A DNA stretch of 64,000 bases from Triticum aestivum (lineage: Eukaryota; Streptophyta; Magnoliopsida; Poales; Poaceae), in assembly GCF_018294505.1 (NCBI RefSeq), contig NC_057801.1, positions 844,497,465 to 844,561,464 of the forward strand. The letters are read 5' to 3'. Below the pieces are notes generated by a model that was given only the letters and a program-made list of their open reading frames with translations, was not told the DNA's origin and made no database searches. A program made the translations under genes and the position numbers. Below are positions 48,905 to 58,871 of this stretch, in pieces (position 1 is the first letter of the stretch; each line of letters opens with the position of its first letter).

Positions 48905-51611
48905 ATGGCGCTGGGGACAACCGAGCCGCTCCTCCTCCAGCCCCCAGAGCAGCGCCGGCGTCCGCCGGGCTGGCTCGCGTGGGGGCTCCCCGCGGCGCTC
49001 CTGATACTGCTGCTGCTGTCCGCCTCCGGCCGTCTCCGTCCGCCGCTTTTCCGCGTGCCGCCGCCGGAGACCGTCCCGCTGACCCTGCTCGCCGGCGCGC
49101 AGGAGAAGGGAGCACTGTGCTTGGACGGGACCCCGCCTGGGTACCACCTGCAGAGAGGCTCCGGCGACGGATCCAACCGCTGGCTCATCCATCTAGAGGT
49201 TCGTCCTACCATACGCACTGTCTATCTTCCCACCCGTTGATCCATGAATCAGCCGTTGCTTCTTATGATCACGATTCATCCATCCTTGACCCGTTGCTAT
49301 TTTATTTTTCTTAGTGGATGATCTTTCACAAAATACACTTTTGATAACCAAAAAAGTACAATTTTCATAACCAAAGTATAGTTCGAGATAGAGACCCGGG
49401 CCCTAATTTCTGTTGCCACCAACAAGGAGATGCCTTTTCAATGTTAATTTGTGTATCAAAAGATGCCTTCTACATGATGGGGATGTTAAGCAGGTAGACT
49501 CAAGGTAGGGCAATTAGTTGACTGACCTGTCTATTTTCAATTACAAACAACCCAGGGTGGCGGCTGGTGCAGCACAACCAAGGACTGTTCCAACCGCAGA
49601 ATGTACGGGCTCGGTTCGTCCAACTTCATGAAACCGATGCGGTTCGCCGGTGCTGGGATCCTCGGCAGTGATCAGCTGCAAAATCCTGGTAATCCCTTGT
49701 GCCTATCTATTTGTTCCATCATTATTTTCCTGTTTGTTTGCATAATCGTACTTCTTTTACCTGTTTGATATGTCTTCCCCACTAACTTTGATCAGCGTGT
49801 AATCAGATTTCTACAACTGGAACAAAGTGTTTGTGCGGTATTGTGATGGGGCGTCGTTTTCGGGGGACGCGGAAGGTCGAGCACAGGTGAAATTTCTAAG
49901 TTCTGGTCTGATGTCGCTATCTTGGTTGCTTCAAGTAATGTTCTGTTTCATGATGATGTAGGATGGAAGCACACTTCACTTTAGAGGATTGCGCATCTAC
50001 CAAGCGGTTATCGACGAACTCATGGAAAAAGGACTTGCCAATGCTACACAGGTCATACTTAACTTACAAAGTTCGTATAGTTTTCAACATGAACCGACAG
50101 TAAATTACTCTGTTAATTTCAGCAACAACCATTGATTATTTAGTTGTGAACAGCATTCCTCATTTTTCTACCCATTTCAGGCCCTCCTTACAGGCTGTTC
50201 TGCTGGTGGCCTAGCCACGATACTGCATTGCGATGATTTCAGTGCACGGTTTTCTCGCGATGTTTCAGTTAAATGCCTTGCTGATGCTGGGTTTTTTCTT
50301 GACGTGTAAGACTCTTGAAAACAAATGTGATCCACCAGCTAAAGATTGTCCCAACCGTGATGATTTCAGTGCACTTGAACTAAAGTACCTTTTTCTTCAA
50401 CAGAATGGATATTTCTGGGAAAAGGTCCTTTTGGTCTGTCTATGATGGCGTTGTTCACCTGCAGGTTAGCTGTTGGACATGCTTCAAACTTTAAAAGACA
50501 TGCCTTATTTCATAATCAAGCCTTGTGGTCATCTTGTAGTCCTTTTTGCACTTCTGTAAAATTTGAATACCAGAAAAGGCTTTATAGAACTCTGATTTTT
50601 CAAGTGCGTAGTCTTGTGCCACAATCAACAAACACTGCAATATTTTTCCGTCCATGTGATTAGTGCCACTTTGTACTAAACGCTATTGAGGTATTTTTTA
50701 TCCTTTGTTTGATAAATTTATTTCAGAATGTTAGAGAAGTGTTGCCCAAGGACTGCCTTGCCAACAAGGAGCCAACCGAGGTAGTTTCCATTCTGCAGTT
50801 TGATTTTCTTGCCATACTTGCTCCTGTAATAGATTATGTCAGTCAGTTCGTTAACTGAAATAATGTTGCTCCTAGTGTTTCTTCCCCGCGGAGCTTATTA
50901 AGAGCATCAGGACTCCCATGTTTATTCTCAACTCTGCGTATGATTCATGGCAGGTAATTTGGAATGTTTTTTCTTCTTGCTCTTCTTCCAACTTCTCTTT
51001 TAAAGTTCTTACTGTTTTATCAATGACTCTTTGCCACAGATACGAAATGTCCTTGTACCAGTTTCATCGGCTCCTGATAAGTCGTGGTCGAGTTGCAAGG
51101 ATAATATCCGGAACTGCAATTCCACACAAATCAAAGTCCTTGATGGTCATTCCGTTTATTTTTCCTCTCTCACTCAATACCAATTCCTTTTCCGTGCAAT
51201 GAAACACTGAATATTCAGCTTCCGTGTCAATAGGCTTTAGGAACGCAATGCTGGGTGCATTGAATGTTGTCGAAGATAAGGAGGACTGGGGATTGTTCGT
51301 CGATTCATGCTTCACTCACTGCCAATCCCTATATGGCATCTCTTGGAACTCAGAAATCTCCCCGAGGCTTGGAAATAAGGTAGGGAATTACAAATTCTAA
51401 CGTAAAACACATTATCTATGTCATCTATTTCTTCTGCGAGGAATCTGCGGCATCTGATTCACCATGTTGTTACTTGGATTATCACAATTTTGTCGAGCAG
51501 ACCATTGCAGAGGCCGCAGGAGATTGGTACCATGGAAGGAGCCATGGAGTGAAAGAGATAGACTGCGAGTATCCATGCAACCCAACATGCAGTGGACAGT
51601 TGCCTCCATAA
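48905..51611 (+). CDS. Pectin acetylesterase D (CE13), intact, intron 1 absent
   Basis: Plus-strand paralogue with 11 exons: 48905-49198 (equals exons 1+2 of A and B), 49556-49688, 49807-49886, 49962-50051, 50181-50305, 50404-50464, 50727-50780, 50876-50953, 51040-51145, 51234-51379, 51501-51611. Total 1278 nt, 425 residues, GT-AG introns, no stops. Hydrophobic anchor at about residues 25-41. Triad Ser206 (GCSAGG), Asp302 (NSAYDSW) and His369 (SCFTHCQ). Where A and B read GGAGCAG|intron|TGTG, D reads GGAGCACTGTG, so intron 1 is missing with one base changed (Val to Leu). The MALGTTE start is preferred over an in-frame upstream ATG because it aligns with the other copies. Inverted relative to A-C and separated from them by the Lys-rich gene and about 17 kb of transposons. 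Confidence 0.92.
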
Positions 51612-51877
51612 GTTATTATTAGACCGTGTCGAGATTAATTATGTCAATGAGGGAAAATGCAGATAGCATTCTCTTGTGATGTCCATCATAGTGAGAGCTA
51701 GTGTCAATTTAGAATGAAAATAAGTATACTAATGACAATGCGTCAAGTAAAAAGTTCATATTTGTGCGAAAAACTGAGGTTATAAATATTTGGAATAGAT
51801 CTTCCTCATCCCTAAATTTGTTTCATCACACAGGGGTAACACACTCCCCTTTCCCTTGTGTCGCTCCCGACACCGGG
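51612..51877. other. 3' flank of PAE D
   Basis: Contains the putative 3' UTR, with short matches to other PAE 3' flanks (51700-51730 inverted relative to A). No gene. Confidence 0.5.
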
Positions 51878-52340
51878 TGTCGGAGTTGATTTTGGCGAAT
51901 CTCGGGTAGGGGGTTCCGAGCTGCTAGTGTAAGTACGATGGTAACAAGAGACACAAGGTTTTTACTCAGATTCAGGCTACCTCAAAGTGATAATACCCTA
52001 CGTTCTGCATTGGATTTTATTGATTGTGGATGGAGTACAGAGTACAAGTGTTTCTACCACAAGATCATCTATGGCCTCTACGTGCCCTACCCCTTGGTTT
52101 ATATAGGTGTCTAGAGGTCTAGGGTTACAGATATGTCGGCTACGTTTTTAGTAGATCATGGTGTACATGACTTCTGATCTTGGAGCGCGCGCCAAGCCTA
52201 CGGGAATCCTCTTATGGGTGCGACCCATTAGTGAACCACCATGGGGATCCTCGGCCCGACCCACTGGCCAGGAGATGACGCGGTGAGTACCCATAGTCCA
52301 AGACACCATCACCAGGGGCACATTACCTAGCACCACCATA
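51878..52340 (-). repeat. Degenerate Gypsy-type solo LTR fragment
   Basis: Phrases such as 'ctcgggtagggggttccgag', 'gatggtaacaagagacac' and 'ggtttatataggtgtc' match a common Triticeae Gypsy LTR from memory (WHAM-like, name uncertain). The TATA-like element reads correctly on the minus strand. No internal region or partner LTR is present. Confidence 0.5.
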
Positions 52341-53230
52341 CCACCCTCCTCTGGCCCCGTCCTTTCGCCGATGTCCCCTGCCTATGTACCCCGGCGGCGG
52401 TGGTGGTCCCCATCTCCTAACCGTGGCTGGGGATGTTCGCGCCGGTCTTCGTCTTCCTCGGTTGAGGCGGTGTCTGAGACCTCATCGGCTTGGGTGCATT
52501 GGGGTGGCGACCTCATCATTCCCTTCTCCTCGTGGTGGAGTCTTGGTGGTGTGTTGTGTCGTACTAGATTGGGGCCTTGTGCCCGGATCCGGTTGTCGCA
52601 GGCCATCACCGTGGTTTGACGGGTCTATGGTTGCGCTGGCCTTTCTCTGTCGCATGGTTGGCAGGGCGACTGCATGGTGTTTGCTCGCGTGCTTGGTTGG
52701 GTTCATCCATGCTCGATTTGGGCCCTGGGGCCGGCTGCTCTGTGAGTAGTGTCGCCATAGACACGGCTAGATCTAGCGTGTGGAGCTCGATGAAGCTCGA
52801 GATGAGGGGTGGTGGCCCCTGGCTTCTCTCAATGATGGCGATCACCTATTGTCATGTGAACGTGACGGTCGGATCTGATGTTGGTGTTGTGTTGTGTTCC
52901 TACCGGCGTGGTGTCAATTGGAACAGCGGGCAACTTGGGTTGTGTGCCTCCTTATGGTGCATGTGGTCATGCCTCCGGTCGTGCAAGACATGTTCCTCAC
53001 TCTTTGGATATGCGCAGCGTGGACCTCAGCCATGGCGCATCTGCGTTTTGCTATTCGCGGGTCAATGCAGTGGTGCGCGAGCAGTGTTGTGGCTTGTTTG
53101 TGCCTTTGTTGCAGTGGTGGTGGTTGTGCCAACACCGTTGCAGGTAGTCCAGCATGGCGGTGTGGCTATTGTGTCCTTTTGTTCCTCTTGATCTCGTTCA
53201 CGAGGTTTTCCACTGTTGAATGCAAGGATT
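52341..53230 (+). repeat. GC/TG-rich retroposon fragment
   Basis: Composition and phrasing (ggcggcggtggtgg, then TG-rich text) resemble the retroposons at 11906 and 43553. No tail or target duplication was identified, so it is probably truncated. The ORFs show no domain. Confidence 0.4.
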
Positions 53231-53310
53231 GATCTCACAAGCTTCGCATCGGCCTAGGCCCTACCTTGGGTCAGAGGTGGCGAGGCATAACGCTATAGGC
53301 AAAAGCTTTA

Positions 53311-53446
53311 GTGAAATGCATTGAGATCAGAAAGAACACCAACGGCGAAAGCACTCTGCTGGGCCGACACTGACACTGAGAGACAAAAGCTAGGGGAGCA
53401 ATTGGGATTAGAGACCCCAATGGTCCTAGCCGTAAACGGTGGATAT
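53311..53446 (+). pseudogene. rrn16: Plastid 16S rRNA fragment inserted in nuclear DNA (NUPT)
   Basis: 136 bp align without gaps, as I remember the gene, to the plastid/cyanobacterial 16S rRNA stretch ending in the conserved 'ggattagagacccca...gtcctagccgtaaac' region. Blocks such as 'gaacaccaacggcgaaagc' and 'ctctgctgggccgacactg' are plastid-specific, unlike mitochondrial 18S. Differences are mostly C-to-T or G-to-A (for example gacaaaag for gacgaaag). It is too short for a functional rRNA and lies between a retroposon fragment and an LTR. Confidence 0.88.
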
Positions 53447-53472
53447 TCTTTGATGGGGGTTGTTGTCAATGA

Positions 53473-54900
53473 TGTTGGTGATGGGGAACGAAGCATGAAA
53501 AACAAAAAATTTCCTACAAACACCCAAGATCTAATGTAGGAGATGCATAGAAACTAGAGGGAAGTGTATCTACATACCCTTGTAGACCGAAAGTGTTAGC
53601 GTACGTAACGCTAGTCGTACTCTTCACAATCCAATCACGGTCTAGTGTTGAACAGGTTGCACCTCCGAGATTAGCACACGTTCAGCTCGATGGCATCCTC
53701 TCCTTCTTGATCCATCAAGAGAGGGAGAGGAGGTAGATGAGATCGGGACCAGCATGGCGATATGGTGGTAGTAGCAGCAGCGGAATTCCGGCAGAGCTTC
53801 GCTAAGCGTGTATCAAAGAAAGGTGGGAGCAGTTGGGATAGACGGAGAGCCAGGGTGAAGGAGTGCAACCGCCCGTGCCCCTCCCCACTATATATAGGGG
53901 TGAGGGGGAGGGGGCGCCGCCCTAGTCCCTCCTCCAAGGGATGGGGCGGCCCTAGGGGGAGGCTTTCCCCCAAGCCAAGGGGGGGGGGGGCTCCCACACC
54001 TAGGGTTTGTACCCCTTTGGCTCATGGGCTTGTTGGGGGGTTGGTGCGCCTGGCCCAACTAGGGCAGGGCGCCCCCCCCCCAGCCCACATGGGTCCCGGG
54101 GCTAGCGGACCCACTCCCCCCCTCCCCCGGCAATGGACTCCCGGAATCCTTCGGTACACTTGCCGACATGCCCCGAACTTTTCCGGTAGCCAAAACAGGA
54201 CTACCCATATATAAATCTTTACCTCCGAACCATTTTGGAGCTCCTCGTGATATCTTGGATCCCATCCGGGACTTTGAATAACCTTCGGACTTTCCGCTAT
54301 TAATATCTCATTACTACCCTAGCGTTATCAAATGCTAACCGTGTGACCCTCCTACGGGTTCAGAACATGCAGACATGACCGAGACTCCTCTTTGGTCAAT
54401 AACCAATAGCGGGACATGGATGCCCATATTGATTCCTACATATTTAACGAAGATCTTTATCAGTTGAACCACGAGTCGAGAATTCAGTTAATCCCGTATG
54501 AAATTCCCTTTGTCCGGTGATATGTTACTTGCCCGAGATTCGATCGTCGATATCTCCATACCTAGTCAAATCTTGTTACTGACAAGTCTCTTTACTCATT
54601 CCGCAATACAAGATCTTGTGACTAAACTCATTAGTCACATGAAGCTTCTTGTGATGTTATATTACTGAGAGGGCCCAGAGATATCTCCCCGTCACACGGA
54701 GTGACAAATCTCAGTCTCGATCCATGTAACCCAACAGACACCTTTGGGGATACATGTAGAGAACCTTTATGATTGCCCAGTTATGAAGTGACGTTTGATG
54801 GCACACAAAATATTCCTTCGGTATCCGGGAGTGACATGATCTCATGGTCCAAGGAACATATACTTGACATGAAGTAAGTTGTAGCAAATAACTAAACGAT
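53473..54900 (-). repeat. Copia solo LTR (Angela/BARE-like), minus strand, truncated
   Basis: Starts with the reverse complement of an Angela-type LTR 3' end (tgttggtgatggggaacg at 53473) and runs through characteristic blocks (ctacgggttcagaacatgc, gatatctccatacctag). It fades near 54900 without reaching the expected 5' terminus. A G run is at 53979-53990. No internal domain or second LTR. Confidence 0.75.
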
Positions 54901-55240
54901 CCGATGCTAAGTTTACGGTTGGATCCATAGCAAAAAATGCATCAATAATTCTAAGAGTTTATATTTATTTATGAGGTTCACATGGCGTAAGCATGCAAGC
55001 TAATTTGTTGTGCCCGTTTTTTTGTGTGAGGCCATGTTTAAAGTGTGTTAAGAGTTGTATCTACAATTATAAGTTCGCCTATGCATTTAAAACAAAACAG
55101 AAGCTAGCCAACTCATCTCCAGAAGGCTCACCCTGATTTGAAGCTTCGTTGGCCATCGGATCTGCATTCTGTCGCATTTGAGCCATCGGATCTTCACACC
55201 GGTTAAAACTATTTTTCACCTTGCAGTCGTTTTCATTGTC
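54901..55240. other. Short intergenic stretch
   Basis: Nothing recognisable. Confidence 0.4.
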
Positions 55241-56093
55241 CAATGACGGGTGGGCTCGCGCGGTGCGCTGGTTGGCTGAGTTGCCTGTTTTCGCGTGCAG
55301 GGCGTTTTGCCCAATCCGCACCGCGCGCTCCGCACCCAATCCCCCGTCCTCTCGTCTCACCCCCGCACCAGCCGCCACACAACCCTAGGTCTCCTTGCGC
55401 TTCGTTCCCCGCTCGCTCGTCCCTCGGTTCTCCTCATCCCTCCTCTGCTCCGGCTGCTACGCCGCCTCTCCCTCCACAACGCGACCAGCTCGAGCTCCAC
55501 CTCATCCATCTCCATCTCAAGGAGACGACTGCACAAGACGTCCGGCGCCGTCACCATCGTCCTCGGCACAAGTGAAGCACGGGATGCTCGCTGCGTCGCC
55601 GGCGTCCTTTCTCTCGCTGCCACCACCACCCCGACCGAGCCATCCCCGTGCTCTCACTGAGCCTTCCCCTCCGGGCTCACTGACCCAGGTGGCGGAGAAG
55701 GAGAGGGTGAGCTCGAGGGGCAGGCAAGGGAGGAGGGCGTGAGCCCTCGTTGATGTGGTCTCCGTCAGAGGCGACGAGGGATGGATCCGGAGGCCGGGAA
55801 GCTGGAGGTGGAGGCCGCGGCGGGGCGACCACTGGTCCACGGACCGGGAGGATGACGGGGAGGGGAGGGCGAGTCGCCCCCCACCACCACTACGCGCAGG
55901 TACTTCCCCTCCCCTCCTTCTTCCCTTGATCTATCCACTATCTCTCCCCCGCCCTATTTCTGTGCTGGATGAACCCCTCTAATTCATCTCTTCCTATTTT
56001 TTAGGTTTGCGTTGGGGATTGATTCCTACTAGTGAAATATGCAAGGGAGCCGACCTACAGGTCAGTCCTTTTACATGACATGCGAAATCTTTA

Positions 56094-56228
56094 GGCCTTG
56101 TTCGGTTACACCCTGCCTGAAGGGGATTGGAGGGGAATGGGATTTGGACGGGATTTGACTTACAGGGGATTCAATCCACTTCAATCCCTATCAAACCCCT
56201 TTCAATTCCCTGTCAACCGAACACAGTC
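56094..56228. mobile_element. Tourist-like MITE, 135 bp
   Basis: Terminal repeats GGCCTTGTTCGGTT and AACCGAACACAGTC (three mismatches as inverted repeats) with TTA target duplication at 56091-56093 and 56229-56231, as in PIF/Harbinger MITEs. Confidence 0.8.
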
Positions 56229-56972
56229 TTAGTGGGTTCCTGTTTCAATGCTGAAGAAGCATAACTTCTGAGTGGAAGGATAATATTATGTTTTCCAGTT
56301 TCATGTATAGCTTGAGCTCGCGGCAGAGACATGGAAGGTCGGAAAATGAAGATATGGGATGAAGGTGCTCGCACTGAATATATATAGTATTTCTTCTGCA
56401 CCGAGCCGGATAGTTTAGCTGATAATTTTTTCGTTCTGCAGCCAAGCAATGGAAGATAATGGTAACCAAGGCCATCTTTGTTGGTCATGGATTTAGAAGA
56501 AAGCCAACAGAGTATGAAAAGGTTCTCATGGGACTCACCTTGAACTGAAATCTTTGTTCAACCTTGGTATAATTCTGTGATAGAAACCCCAGGTGGTCCA
56601 ATATTTTGTTTGTTACTTTAGTGCGTGTTATTTTTGGTTTGTTATAACCGAATTTACAGCCTACTATATGTGCATTTCTTTTATTCTGTTTTGGTGGGTT
56701 CTAAACTATGAAATTAGGAAACATATAGTTTATTAGTATCACATTTGTAAAATCATGCATATGCAGGAGCTCAGCAGTCTACCGACCTAAATTTCTCCCC
56801 AACTTATGTCTTTTTGTTCAGTCAAGAATTTTAGGTTTCCTTGGTCACCACGGCCTCCTCTCTACTTGGCTCTCCTCTATCTTGCTTCTCTATAAAAAAA
56901 ATGGAAACTACCATGAGAGATAAATGCCAACTGAAAGTTAAATTCTGTTAGAAAGTTAAATTCAGTTAGAAC

Positions 56973-57350
56973 CAAGGTTTTGGTTACCGAATGAGGCATT
57001 TTTACCGAGGGGGACTGGTAAACGCGGTTACCACGGTTACCTAGAAATACCGATAAATACCGAGAATATTTCGAACGAATTTATAGTTGAATTTTGAATT
57101 CAAATAAGTTAATAAACGAACATTTGAACCAGAGACCTCTCAAAACAGGAAGTAGGTTGCTACCAACACGCCAGAACCAACTCTCATGGCATTAATTAGA
57201 TCCTACGTACTTTACTACAAATCGAGTGTTTAAATTCAAAAAATTCAAAAAACTGGTATTTTTTGCTTGGTACGTGGATTTACCGAGGGGCGCGGAAATA
57301 CGCGGTAACCATGGGAAATCTCAAAATTTCGACTGGTAACCAAAACCTTG
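56973..57350. mobile_element. hAT-type MITE, 378 bp
   Basis: Perfect 16-bp terminal inverted repeats CAAGGTTTTGGTTACC, 56973-56988 and 57335-57350, and a perfect 8-bp target duplication GTTAGAAC (56965-56972, 57351-57358), the length expected for hAT. Non-coding interior. Confidence 0.9.
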
Positions 57351-58871
57351 GTTAGAACTAGTTTTTTGCACGTGTGTTCTTGATTCTTCATGTACGACCA
57401 CATAGTAGGGACGCAACAAATATTTGTTAGCTAGGTTGCTTGCCTAATGAAGCTCCCATGTGGACCATTTACTGCTATGTGTTATTGGAATTTGTTTGTA
57501 GTGTTCGCTCAGGCTAAAGAAATTCATGTCATTTTCCTCCATTTATTTCCCTTTATGCATAAGTGCTACCTTTGGCAATTGCTCTGTCCAGCCTATTAAT
57601 CACTGAGAAAGGTTTTGATGCAATCTGCTGAATAAGCTCACATTGTTGATTGCAGGATCATAAGATGCTTTTACACATGATTGTGTGATGCTCAGAGACA
57701 TTTCGCACATAGAAACTTCTTGTGAAGCTTGATTTTATTCAGGTGCCTAACTGACTACCACTTCCTCGGTGTTTGTGCTTACGAGCATGCCGTAAACTTC
57801 TTGTGAAGCTCGCTGTTTCATGTGCCTAACTGACTGTCGCTTTCTATGTTCATGCTTATTTGCATCCAGATGGTGATTTTGGGCTGAAAGATTATTGCAA
57901 GCTTAGAATCTTTTAAATGTCCTTATTTACATGATTTGTATGATAAACTTCCAAAATATTCATTCAACGTTGCTATTTTTCTTTTCAGAGCCATATAATT
58001 TTTTTATAGAAACATGAGCAGAGTAAAATGGACACAGCTTCTGGTACATCTGAGGTATAGAATCGGCAATCTTCATTGAATGTTGTAACATATTTACAAC
58101 TAGATTCAGTTTTAAATCAGAAATAGAAGTCGTTTAAGTTTCGGATAGTTATATGATGTGCCATGTGCATGCTTTACAGTTACCTTGCAAGTGTCGTGAT
58201 GTTGCATAGATATTTGTTTATCTATATGAATGTTGGACCCTGCGTGATTGATCTTATTTTGTTCCTATGTGCGAACTAGCTCTCCTTTAGTAGTGTAGTA
58301 CTTCTATACTAAACTGAACCGGGAATGGTTTGATTGTGCTCTGTAGGACAGTGTGATTTCTTTTCATAGAATGTTGTCATCTATATCTTGCTGAAGTACA
58401 GAACTATTGGTTAGTTAATTCTCTCACTCATCAATTTACAAATTCAGTATTTTATTTACATGGGGCTTGGCTGGTTTACGTTTAATTCATGCATCATATA
58501 TGGTTGTTTAGTTCAGACTTGTGCATGTGCATGCATTGGAATTGATTTAACAAAGATATATCATGATTCTGTACATAAAAATAGTATAAGTATGCATGAT
58601 CTATGAATAAATGCTCGGATATAGTTAGTCGTGAGATAGTAGGAGTACCATGAGCTTACAACTTCTGGATATCGTTAATACTTAATGGCCTGTAGTTGTT
58701 CAAAAATCTGGAATGTCTTTCAAGAACTGTTGATCAGTGTTGCTATGAGTATTTCTTAGAGTTTTGGTTGCATGGATGTACATTAGATTAGCAGAGGTTC
58801 TTATTTTACTTTGTCCAGAAGAGGGGTTTTTACTAATTTTTGTTCACAATTTTTATCTAACTTTCTATTAG

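Larger units (their letters stand above)
55241..58871 (+). other. Probable non-coding 5' part of the FAR1-related locus, with MITEs
   Basis: A GC-rich leader-like block (55240-55905, possible donor at 55901) and a possible small exon 56006-56060 (acceptor TTTTTTAG, donor CAG|GTCAGT). A further candidate exon at about 58000-58053 has an ATG and ends before GTATAG. Its frame MSRVKW... matches the phase of the exon at 58872. Two MITEs lie in the introns. Linking these to the FAR1-like exons is inference. Confidence 0.35.

Noticed and set aside
52577..53191. 204-codon ORF
   Set aside because: TG-rich retroposon fragment; low-complexity protein with no domain.
53311..53446. Bacterial contamination as the source of the 16S sequence
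   Set aside because: Only 136 bp, plastid-type signature, decayed by transitions and flanked by Triticeae repeats on both sides.
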